Positions 27,797-35,035 of a stretch of 64,000 nucleotides of DNA are shown in pieces (position 1 is the first letter of the stretch; the number at the start of each line of letters is the position of its first letter). The notes beneath the pieces are model-generated. The model made no database searches, was not told the DNA's origin, and worked only from the letters and a program-made list of their open reading frames with translations. Source of the DNA: Hydrogenophaga palleronii NBRC 102513 (lineage in GTDB: Bacteria; Pseudomonadota; Gammaproteobacteria; Burkholderiales; Burkholderiaceae_C); NCBI RefSeq assembly GCF_001571225.1, contig NZ_BCTJ01000010.1, positions 62,001 through 126,000 on the forward strand. Reading direction: 5' to 3'. A program made the translations under genes and the position numbers.

Positions 27797-28741
27797 ATGC
27801 CACTGGGCACCCTGGACCGCACCCCTCCCCCGTTTTTCAAGCAGGGCCCTTCGGCCCTGTCCAAGCTGGTGGTGTTCAGCGCCGTGGCGCTGTTCCTGAT
27901 GGTGGCCGACCTGCGTTTTCGCGTCGCCGCCCCCCTGCGCACCGCCATGGCCGCGGTGCTCTACCCGGCGCAATGGGCGGTGCTCCAGCCGGTCGAGCTG
28001 GCGGGCGGAGCCGCCACTTACTTCACCTCGCTGCACGCAGCGCAGAAGAGCGAAAGCGAAGCGCTGCAGCGGCTGTCGGTGCAGGCCGAGCGCAGCCTGC
28101 AGCTGGAGCAGATCACGCTGGAGAACCAGCGCCTGCGCGAGCTGCTGGCGATGCGCGAGCGCATCGGCGTCCAGGCCACCGGCGCCCAGGTGCTGTACGA
28201 CGCCGCCGATCCCTTTTCGCGCAAGATCGTGATCGACCGCGGCCAGACCCATGGCATCGAGCCCGGCTCGCCGGTGGTGGACGAGAGCGGCGTGCTCGGC
28301 CAGGTCACACGGGTCTACCCGCTGGTGTCCGAGGTGACGCTGCTGATCGACCGCGACCAGGCCATCCCCGTGCTCAACACCCGCACCGGTGTGCGCAGCG
28401 TGGCTTACGGCGAACCCTCGGCCACCGGCGACGGCCTGGAGCTGCGCTACACCCTGTCCAGCGCCGACATCGCCGAGGGTGATCTGCTGTCCACCAGCGG
28501 TGTCGACGGCGTCTACCCGGCCGGCCTGCCGGTGGCGCGCGTCACGCGCGTCGAGCGCCAGGCCGAGTCGTCCTTCGCGCGCATCCGCTGCGAACCCCTG
28601 GCCCGGGTGCAGGCCGCCCTGCACGTGCTGGTGCTGGCCTCCACCTCGGCCCAGCTGCCGCCCTCGCCACTGGCCGCAACGGCGGACACGCCGCGCCCGG
28701 CCCGCACCAACCGCCCCGGCGTCCGGAGCAACGCGCCATGA
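27797..28741 (+). CDS. mreC: Rod shape-determining protein MreC
   Basis: 314 residues: one N-terminal membrane anchor (about 25-47), a coiled coil (about 70-115) and a periplasmic beta domain with DRGQTHGIEPGSPVV and GLLGQV-like GVLGQVTRVYPLVSEV motifs typical of MreC, the scaffold for PBP2. A Pro/Ala-rich tail extends past the folded part. Stop overlaps mreD start by four bases. Confidence 0.95.
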   Translation: MPLGTLDRTPPPFFKQGPSALSKLVVFSAVALFLMVADLRFRVAAPLRTAMAAVLYPAQWAVLQPVELAGGAATYFTSLHAAQKSESEALQRLSVQAERSLQLEQITLENQRLRELLAMRERIGVQATGAQVLYDAADPFSRKIVIDRGQTHGIEPGSPVVDESGVLGQVTRVYPLVSEVTLLIDRDQAIPVLNTRTGVRSVAYGEPSATGDGLELRYTLSSADIAEGDLLSTSGVDGVYPAGLPVARVTRVERQAESSFARIRCEPLARVQAALHVLVLASTSAQLPPSPLAATADTPRPARTNRPGVRSNAP

Positions 28742-29268
28742 TCATGCGTCCCGGCCAGCAGTTGCTGCTGCCTGCCAACCCGGTCTTCATCTGGCTCAGC
28801 CTGATCGCCGCGCTGCTGTTCAACATGCTGCTGAACATGGGCCTGTTCGGGCGCGCTGCCTGGGTGCCCGACCTGCTGGCGGTGGTGCTGGTGTTCTGGA
28901 GCGTGCACCAGCCGCTGCGCATCGGCGTCGGCGTGGCCTTTGCCTTCGGCCTGGCGATGGACGTGCACCAGGGCGCCCTGCTCGGCCAGCACGCGCTGGC
29001 CTACACGGTGCTGGGTTTCATGGGCATCTCCATGCACCGGCGCCTGCTCTGGTTCGGCGTGCCCAACCAGTCGGTGCAGGTGCTGCCGCTGTTCGTCGCC
29101 GCCCACGTGCTGGAGCTGTTGGTGCGCATGGTCTCCGGCGGCAGCTTTCCAGGCCTGATCTACCTGCTGGCGCCGCTGATCGAAGCCGCGCTCTGGCCGG
29201 TGGTGAGCGTGCTGCTGCTGGCGCCGCAGCGCCGGGCGCCGAACCCTGACGACAACCGGCCGCTGTAG
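28738..29268 (+). CDS. mreD: Rod shape-determining protein MreD
   Basis: 176 residues, five to six predicted membrane helices, small polytopic MreD. PDLLAVVLVFWSVHQP, GVAFAFGLAMDVHQGALLGQHAL and FPGLIYLLAPLIEA are the expected motifs. Translationally coupled to mreC by an ATGA overlap; followed by a 166-base gap with a dispersed repeat before mrdA. Confidence 0.94.
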   Translation: MIMRPGQQLLLPANPVFIWLSLIAALLFNMLLNMGLFGRAAWVPDLLAVVLVFWSVHQPLRIGVGVAFAFGLAMDVHQGALLGQHALAYTVLGFMGISMHRRLLWFGVPNQSVQVLPLFVAAHVLELLVRMVSGGSFPGLIYLLAPLIEAALWPVVSVLLLAPQRRAPNPDDNRPL

Positions 29269-29275
29269 CCATGGC

Positions 29276-29362
29276 CCCCACGCTCCACCGCTGCGCGGGT
29301 CGCTGCCCCCCCAAGGGGGCTGTTTCGCCTTGGGGCGGCCCGGCGAAGCCGGTTCCACGCAA
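29276..29362 (+). repeat. Dispersed GC-rich intergenic repeat, copy 1
   Basis: Contains CCCCCCC-AAGGGGGC and CTTGGGGCGGCCCGGCGAAGCCGG, a pair of hairpin-forming blocks. The same architecture (C-run/G-run hairpin, then a GGGGCnGGC...GCCGG block) recurs at 56980 and, inverted, at 34925 and 57165. Such elements are widespread between genes in Comamonadaceae. Confidence 0.55.
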
Positions 29363-29434
29363 GCACTGGATGGGTTGCCTCGCGCCGACAGCGAGTGTTG
29401 CGCGCCACTCTGCCTTTGAGATAGAACCACGGAC

Positions 29435-31405
29435 ATGACCGAGATCCGCAACGTCGAAGCCGACCTGGCGCAGTTCCGCACCCGGGTGCTGCTGATCGGC
29501 CTGACCGTGGTGTTCGGGTTCGGGCTGATCGCCGCGCGCATGGTGTACCTGCAGGTGGTGCGGCACGACGACTTGCTGGCCCAGGCCGAGAGCAACCGCA
29601 CGGCGGTGCTGCCGGTGGTGCCCAACCGGGGCCAGATCCTGGACCGCAACGGCCGTGTGCTGGCCACCAACTACTCGGCCTACACGCTGGAGATCACACC
29701 CTCGCGCGTGCAGGACATGGACGAGACCATCGCCGGCCTCGGCCAGCTGCTGGAAATCACACCGCGTGACCAGCGGCGCTTTCGCAAGCTGCTGGAGGAG
29801 TCGCACCGGTTTGATTCGCTGCCGCTGCGCACCCGCCTGACCGACGAGGAAGTGGCGCGCTTCACCGCGCAGCGTTACCGTTTCCCCGGTGTGGACGTGC
29901 GCGCGCGCCTGCTGCGCCAGTACCCCAACGGCGACGTCGCCAGCCACGTGATCGGCTACATCGGCCGCATCAACCAGCGCGAGACCGAAGCCATCGCCGA
30001 CTGGCCGGAAGAAGAGCAGGCCAACTACCGCGGCACCGAATACATCGGCAAGCTCGGCGCCGAGCAGAGCTACGAGCGCGAGCTGCACGGCACCACCGGC
30101 TTCCAGCGCGTGGAAACCTCGGCCGGCGGGCGCGCCGTGCGCGCGCTGGCCAACACGCCCGCCACCCCGGGCAACACGGTGGTGCTGTCGATCGACATCC
30201 AGCTGCAGAAGCTGATCGAAGACATGTACGGCGAGCGGCGCGGCGCGCTGGTGGCGATCGACCCGCGCTCGGGCGAGGTGCTGGCCTTCGTGAGCAAGCC
30301 CACCTTCGACCCCAACCTGTTCGTCGAAGGCATCGACGTGGAGAACTGGCGCGCGCTCAACGAGTCGGTGGACAAGCCGCTGCTCAACCGCGCGCTGCGT
30401 GGCACCTACCCGCCGGGCTCCACGTACAAGCCCTTCATGGCACTGGGCGCGCTGGAGACCGGCACGCGCAGCGCCTCCATGGTGATGAACGATCCCGGCG
30501 TCTGGACCTTCGGCGGCCACAACTTCCGCAGCCATGGCGCGCTCGGCCCGGTCGACATGCACCGCAGCATCGTCAAGTCGAGCAACACCTACTACTACTC
30601 GCTGGCCAACGACATGGGCGTGGACACGATGCACGACTTCATGAAGCCGCTCGGCTTCGGCCAGATCACCGGCATCGACCTGCGTGGCGAGGTGCGTGGC
30701 GTGTTGCCCAGCCAGGCCTGGAAGCGCAACACCTACAAACGCCCCGAGCAGCAGCGCTGGTACCCGGGCGAAACCATCTCGCTGGGCATCGGGCAGGGCT
30801 ACAACAACTTCACCATGCTGCAGCTCGCGCAAGCCATGGCCACGCTGGCCAACGGCGGCGTGCAGTACAAGCCGCACCTGACCATGGCGACCGAAAACGT
30901 GCTCACGCGCGAACGTGTGCCCCTGCCCGGCCCGCCGCCGGTGAACCTGGGCTACAAGCCTGAGAACGTGCGCGTGGTGCTCAACGCCATGCAGGCCGTG
31001 ACCACCGACGGCACCTCCACCCGCGTGTTCGCCGGCGCCGGTTACACCAGCGGCGGCAAGACCGGCACCGCGCAGGCCGTGACCATCGGCCAGAAGGACC
31101 GCTACGACAGCCGCCGCCTGGAAGAACACCAGCGCGACCACTCGCTCTACCTCGCCTTCGCACCGGCCGACAAACCGCGCGTGGCGCTGGCGCTGATCGT
31201 GGAAAACGCCGGCTTCGGCGCCGCACACGCCGCGCCCATTGCACGCCGCGTGTTCGACTACCTGCTGATGGACCAGTACCCGAATCCGCAAGACCTGGCC
31301 GCCGTGCGCGTGGGCCAGGCCAGTTCGCCCATCGGCACACCGCTCAAGGCCAGTGCCATGCCCTGGCCACCAGAAGCCCCGGCGAGCGCCGCCTCCGTGC
31401 CCTGA
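29435..31405 (+). CDS. mrdA: Penicillin-binding protein 2, peptidoglycan transpeptidase
   Basis: 656 residues: one N-terminal membrane segment (about 20-42), a pedestal/dimer domain, and a transpeptidase domain with SxxK as STYK (in GSTYKPF, about residue 330), SSN (SSNTYYY) and KTG (GGKTGTAQ). It crosslinks lateral wall peptidoglycan with MreBCD and RodA. The partner rodA, usually directly downstream, is absent; instead a convergent TspO gene follows after six bases. Confidence 0.95.
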   Translation: MTEIRNVEADLAQFRTRVLLIGLTVVFGFGLIAARMVYLQVVRHDDLLAQAESNRTAVLPVVPNRGQILDRNGRVLATNYSAYTLEITPSRVQDMDETIAGLGQLLEITPRDQRRFRKLLEESHRFDSLPLRTRLTDEEVARFTAQRYRFPGVDVRARLLRQYPNGDVASHVIGYIGRINQRETEAIADWPEEEQANYRGTEYIGKLGAEQSYERELHGTTGFQRVETSAGGRAVRALANTPATPGNTVVLSIDIQLQKLIEDMYGERRGALVAIDPRSGEVLAFVSKPTFDPNLFVEGIDVENWRALNESVDKPLLNRALRGTYPPGSTYKPFMALGALETGTRSASMVMNDPGVWTFGGHNFRSHGALGPVDMHRSIVKSSNTYYYSLANDMGVDTMHDFMKPLGFGQITGIDLRGEVRGVLPSQAWKRNTYKRPEQQRWYPGETISLGIGQGYNNFTMLQLAQAMATLANGGVQYKPHLTMATENVLTRERVPLPGPPPVNLGYKPENVRVVLNAMQAVTTDGTSTRVFAGAGYTSGGKTGTAQAVTIGQKDRYDSRRLEEHQRDHSLYLAFAPADKPRVALALIVENAGFGAAHAAPIARRVFDYLLMDQYPNPQDLAAVRVGQASSPIGTPLKASAMPWPPEAPASAASVP

Positions 31406-31411
31406 GACGCC

Positions 31412-31906
31412 TTACAGCACGCCGGGGTTGGCCTGCCAGACCGCCCAGGTGAGCGCGCTGGCAAACGCCACCCACACAAGATAAGGCACCAGCAGCCACG
31501 CGGCCAGCGGGCGCACCCGGCGGAACAGCACCACGGTGAGCACGATCAGCCCCAGCAGGAGCAACACGTCGGCGAACGCCCAGGCGCCTTGGTGCCAGGC
31601 AAAAAACAGCCACGACCAGAGCGCGTTGACGGCCAGCTGTAGCACGAACGCCACCAGGGCGGCGCGGCGCGCGCGCGAGGGCGCCTCGCGCCAGACGAGC
31701 CAGGCGGCCACTCCCATCAGCACGTAGAGCGCCGTCCACACCGGTCCGAACACCCCCGCCGGAGGCGCCCAGGACGGCTGGTTCAGCTGCGCATAAAAGG
31801 ACACGGCGTTGACAGAGGCGACGGCGCCCAGGCCACCGGCCAGCAGGCTCAGCGCCAGCCAGCCCAGCAGGCCGAAGGCTTGTGCACCGGTGGAACGATT
31901 CGACAT
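31412..31906 (-). CDS. TspO/MBR family membrane protein
   Basis: 164 residues with five predicted helices. LNQPSWAPPAGVFGPVWTALY is the core TspO signature (P-x-W-x-PP...FxPVWTxLY), and NALWSWLFF matches the conserved WS.lFF segment. The family binds porphyrins and is linked to tetrapyrrole and redox stress control. It is convergent with mrdA, and 28 bases downstream of the TauE/SafE gene, so they may form one unit. Confidence 0.92.
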   Translation of the reverse strand: MSNRSTGAQAFGLLGWLALSLLAGGLGAVASVNAVSFYAQLNQPSWAPPAGVFGPVWTALYVLMGVAAWLVWREAPSRARRAALVAFVLQLAVNALWSWLFFAWHQGAWAFADVLLLLGLIVLTVVLFRRVRPLAAWLLVPYLVWVAFASALTWAVWQANPGVL

Positions 31907-31933
31907 GGCAACTCCTTGGGGTGATGGGGCAGC

Positions 31934-32704
31934 TCAGGCCCGCAACCAGGCGTCGTAGGTCGTCTTGAGGATCAGCGCGCTGACCACGAAGATGAACACG
32001 ATGCGCACGAAGCCGCTGCCGTGCTTGAGCGCCAGCCGCGTGCCCAGCACGCTGCCGACCACGTTGGCGATGGCCATCGCCAGCACGAAGTGCCACCACA
32101 CATGGCCCTTCCAGGCGAACAGCAGCAAGGCAGCAAGGTTGGTTGCGGTGTTGAGCAGCTTGGCGCTGGCGCTGGCGTGCAGGAAGTCGTAGCCCAGCCA
32201 GCGCACGAACAGGAAGACGAAGAAGCTGCCGGTGCCGGGGCCGAAGAAGCCGTCGTAGAAACCGATCACGCCGCCCAGCAGGCTGGCCGCCAGCATCTCG
32301 CGCCGGCCCTCGAAGCGCGGCGTGTGGTGCCGGCCCAGCTCCTTGCGCGCCAGCGTGTAGCCCAGCACCAGCAGCAGCACCAGGGGCAAGGCCCGGCGCA
32401 GGAAGTCGGGCGAGATCACGGTGACCGTCCAGGCGCCGGCCATGGAGCCGGCAAAGCCCACCGCCGCCGCCGGCAGCAGCGCCCCCCAGGGCATCTGCAC
32501 GCGGCGCGCGTACTGCAGCGTGGCCGCCGCCGTGCCCCAGACCGAGGCGCCCTTGTTCACGCCGAACAGGGTCGCCGGGTGGGTGGCGGGGAACATCGAG
32601 AACAGGGCCGGCACCAGGATGAGGCCACCGCCGCCCACGATCGAATCGACAAAGCCGGCGAACATCGACGCCAGCGAAACCAAGAGCAATTCCATGCCGG
32701 GCAT
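31934..32704 (-). CDS. TauE/SafE (TSUP) family permease
   Basis: 256 residues from ATG 32704 (ATG 32695 is equally possible). About eight membrane helices; the repeated motif FVDSIVGGGGLILVPAL near the start and GFYDGFFGPGTGSFF in the second half are diagnostic of TSUP permeases. The antisense frame upstream stays open for long but has no membrane character, so this internal start is right. Substrates in the family include sulfite, sulfoacetate and other small anions. A strong terminator lies only 22-31 bases before the start codon. Confidence 0.9.
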   Translation of the reverse strand: MPGMELLLVSLASMFAGFVDSIVGGGGLILVPALFSMFPATHPATLFGVNKGASVWGTAAATLQYARRVQMPWGALLPAAAVGFAGSMAGAWTVTVISPDFLRRALPLVLLLVLGYTLARKELGRHHTPRFEGRREMLAASLLGGVIGFYDGFFGPGTGSFFVFLFVRWLGYDFLHASASAKLLNTATNLAALLLFAWKGHVWWHFVLAMAIANVVGSVLGTRLALKHGSGFVRIVFIFVVSALILKTTYDAWLRA

Positions 32705-32725
32705 TGTCGCCGCCCGGCTGCGGGC

Positions 32726-32757
32726 AAAAAAAAACCGACCCCGGTAAGGGTCGGTTT
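32726..32757 (-). terminator. Strong Rho-independent terminator just ahead of the TSUP start
   Basis: Perfect 10-bp stem (32732-32741 with 32748-32757, loop CGGTAA on the plus strand) followed on the minus strand by nine U (A-run 32726-32734). It lies upstream of the TSUP start codon with no coding region above it on this strand, so it would end a leader RNA or small RNA starting in the amtB promoter region. Confidence 0.75.
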
Positions 32758-32879
32758 GAAGAATCCTGCATCTCTGGGGACGCTGAAACCGTTGTTCGAA
32801 TTGGACTGGGTTGTCTCCTCGGTCCCCCGCGGTCACCAGCGCTGGGCGCTGTCGGCGAGTGAGGGAACTGTAACGGACC

Positions 32880-32894
32880 GCACCACCGATGTGC
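32880..32894. promoter_or_regulatory. Putative NtrC binding site
   Basis: GCAC-N7-GTGC (GCACCACCGATGTGC) matches the core spacing of NtrC sites. It lies 33 bases upstream of the -24 element of the putative amtB sigma-54 promoter, closer than typical enhancers but workable. Confidence 0.4.
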
Positions 32895-32926
32895 ATCCGG
32901 GCTTTCCCTTGGGTGACAGTTGTCCG

Positions 32927-32941
32927 TGGCACAGGAAATGC
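32927..32941 (+). promoter_or_regulatory. Putative sigma-54 promoter of amtB
   Basis: TGGCAC-N5-ATGC (32927-32941) has GG and GC at the invariant -24/-12 spacing (ten bases between) and differs from TGGCAC-N5-TTGC at one position. Transcription would begin near 32953, about 22 bases before the amtB start. This fits nitrogen-controlled expression of an ammonium transporter. Confidence 0.55.
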
Positions 32942-32974
32942 GGAAGGGGCCGGGTCGTTGGAAAAGGTCCCCAC

Positions 32975-34378
32975 ATGCACCAGAACCTGCACCCGAACCG
33001 CATCGTTTCCGCCCGCCCGAACGCAACAGACCCTCGAAAGTATCCATTTCTCACCACAACGGCCGCCCTGTTTTTGTGCCCTCTGGCCGCCAGCGCCCAG
33101 GCGGTGGCAAGTGCAGCGCCGGCACTGACGGCCCCCGGGCTGGTGGACGCCGGCACGGTTCAGGGTGCGGACACGGCCTGGCTGATGGTCAGCACCGCAC
33201 TCGTCCTGCTGATGACGCTGCCGGGCATTGCGCTGTTTTACGGCGGCATGGTGCGCCGCCTGAACGTCATCAACACCATGGCCAGCGTGGTCGGCATCGC
33301 GGCCGTCGTCAGCGTGCTGTGGTTCGGCCTGGCCTACTCGCTCGCCTTCACGCCAGGTGGTGTGCTCGGCGGTTTCATCGGCGGCCTGGATCGCATCGGC
33401 TTTGCCGGCATGGAGTACCTGGGCGGCACGGCGCAGGTGGCGGTGAGCCACATCGCACCGCACGTGCCGGAATCGGTGTTCGCCATGTTCCAGCTCACCT
33501 TCGCCATCATCACCTGCGCGTTGGTGGTGGGCGCGCTGGTCGAGCGCATGCACTTCGGTGCGCTGCTGCTGTTCTCCGGCCTGTGGTTGCTGCTGGTGTA
33601 CGCGCCGGTCGCGCACTGGGTCTGGGAGCCGGGCGGCTGGCTCGCGCAGCTGGGGGCGCTGGATTTCGCGGGTGGCTCGGTGGTGCACATCAACGCGGGC
33701 GCTGCCGCCCTGGTCTGCGCCTACGCGCTCGGCCCGCGCGCGGGTTACGGACGTGAACCTTTCGTGCCCTTCAATCTGGGCCTGACCATGGCCGGCACCG
33801 GCCTGCTGTGGGTGGGCTGGTTCGGCTTCAACGCCGGCTCGGCGCTGAGCGCCGACGGCCGCGCCGGGCTGGCCCTGCTGGTCACCCACGTGGCGGCGGC
33901 CGCGGGCGCCATCGGCTGGACCGCCGCCGAATGGCTGACGCGCAAACGCGCCTCGCTGCTGGGCCTGTGCTCGGGCGTGGTGGCCGGCCTGGTGGCGATC
34001 ACGCCGGCCGCCGGTTTCGTCACGCAGCGCAGCGCGCTCATCATCGGGCTGGTGGCGGGTGTGGCCTGTTACTGGGGTGCGACCGCGCTCAAGCGCAAGC
34101 TGCGCGCCGACGACTCGCTGGACGTGTTCGGCGTGCACGGCGTGGGTGGCCTGGTGGGCGCCCTGCTCACCGGGGCACTGGCCGACCCGGCGATCTCGGG
34201 CGTGCAACCGAGCATGCTGGCGCAGCTGATCGCCTGCGCGGCGGTGCTGGCCTACAGCCTGGTGATGACCGCCGTGGTGCTGTGGATCACCTCGCGCTTT
34301 GCCACCCTGCGCGTGCGCGAAGGCGAAGAGCGTTTGGGGCTGGACGTGTCGCTGCACAACGAACAACTCGGGCACTAA
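32975..34378 (+). CDS. amtB: Ammonium transporter AmtB
   Basis: 467 residues from ATG 32975, with a signal peptide (cleaved near SASAQA) and eleven predicted helices. GIALFYGGMVRR, the twin-His residues in VVHINAGAAAL and DVFGVHGVGG, and NTMASV mark the Amt/Mep/Rh family. No glnK adjoins it, unlike most amtB genes, so interaction with a PII protein encoded elsewhere is assumed. The upstream sigma-54 and NtrC-like motifs indicate induction under nitrogen limitation. A second amtB is partly visible at the window end. Confidence 0.93.
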   Translation: MHQNLHPNRIVSARPNATDPRKYPFLTTTAALFLCPLAASAQAVASAAPALTAPGLVDAGTVQGADTAWLMVSTALVLLMTLPGIALFYGGMVRRLNVINTMASVVGIAAVVSVLWFGLAYSLAFTPGGVLGGFIGGLDRIGFAGMEYLGGTAQVAVSHIAPHVPESVFAMFQLTFAIITCALVVGALVERMHFGALLLFSGLWLLLVYAPVAHWVWEPGGWLAQLGALDFAGGSVVHINAGAAALVCAYALGPRAGYGREPFVPFNLGLTMAGTGLLWVGWFGFNAGSALSADGRAGLALLVTHVAAAAGAIGWTAAEWLTRKRASLLGLCSGVVAGLVAITPAAGFVTQRSALIIGLVAGVACYWGATALKRKLRADDSLDVFGVHGVGGLVGALLTGALADPAISGVQPSMLAQLIACAAVLAYSLVMTAVVLWITSRFATLRVREGEERLGLDVSLHNEQLGH

Positions 34379-34381
34379 GCC

Positions 34382-34840
34382 ATGAGCAGCACAGCGTCAC
34401 CGCCCGACCCCTTTGCCATTGCGGCCCATCTGCACGTGCTGCTGCGGCGCAAGACCGGGCGCGTGACCGATACCGAGTGGATGGCCACCAACCCCGACTA
34501 CGCGCGCGAGATCGTGCGCCATGCGCTGGAGAAAGCCGCCAGCGACAACCTGCCCGAGCTGCGGCCCTGGGCCGAGAAGCTGGAACGCGCCATTTCGCAC
34601 ATGGCGAAGCAACCACCGCCCAAGCCCTTGCTGCAAGCCGCGGCCGACGCGCTGCACGCGGGCCGGGTGACCCCCGACGCCGCACGCGGCATGCCGACAC
34701 CCCGCGCCGGCGGCTTCGCGCATTCAATGCCAGGCCACACCAGCGGTTTCATCGAATCCACACTCAACTCGGTGCTGGGTACCACGCGCAAGGACGGCGA
34801 CGACTCACCGGAAGGGCGCTACGTCGGCGGGTTGCGGTAG
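34382..34840 (+). CDS. Conserved hypothetical protein
   Basis: 152 residues, cytoplasmic, start three bases after the amtB stop, so probably cotranscribed. N-terminal half is helical (HLHVLLRRKTGRVTDTEWM; YAREIVRHALEK), suggesting a small all-alpha domain; the C-terminal half is Pro/Gly-rich and likely disordered. No motif or family recognised. Its tight coupling to amtB may hint at a nitrogen-related role but nothing in the protein shows it. Confidence 0.65.
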   Translation: MSSTASPPDPFAIAAHLHVLLRRKTGRVTDTEWMATNPDYAREIVRHALEKAASDNLPELRPWAEKLERAISHMAKQPPPKPLLQAAADALHAGRVTPDAARGMPTPRAGGFAHSMPGHTSGFIESTLNSVLGTTRKDGDDSPEGRYVGGLR

Positions 34841-34924
34841 CCCGGGACACGCAACCCGACGGACAGGCGCCTTTGCCCAGGGTCACCGGCGCACGACCCG
34901 CACCGCGTTGAGATCACGCAGACC

Positions 34925-35035
34925 AGAGGCGCCGAGGGTCCGGCTGTGCCGGCCCCAGGCGCCGTCTCCCTCGAAGCGCCGAAGGCGCGCCACGGAGGGG
35001 GAAGCCGCGTCAGCGGCGCGGGGGGGAGTCACCCC
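34925..35035 (-). repeat. Dispersed GC-rich repeat, copy 2 (inverted)
   Basis: The block CCGAGGGTCCGGCTGTGCCGG (34933-34953) is nearly the reverse complement of 57039-57061. It is followed by a C/G-run hairpin segment and a GGCGCGGGGGGGAG end. The last part runs into the end of the GMC oxidoreductase gene and supplies its final codons. Confidence 0.6.

Noticed and set aside
29018-31291. Long antisense open frame opposite mrdA (757 codons)
   Set aside because: His/Gly/Val-rich shadow of PBP2 codons with no family resemblance.
32726-32900. 6S RNA or other known housekeeping RNA at the minus-strand terminator
   Set aside because: No conserved SRP, RNase P, tmRNA or 6S core could be recognised; left as an unnamed candidate leader or small RNA.
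32705-34375. Extension of the TSUP frame upstream of ATG 32704 (about 557 codons)
   Set aside because: Hydrophilic, antisense to amtB and crossing a terminator; TSUP membrane domain begins only at the internal ATG.
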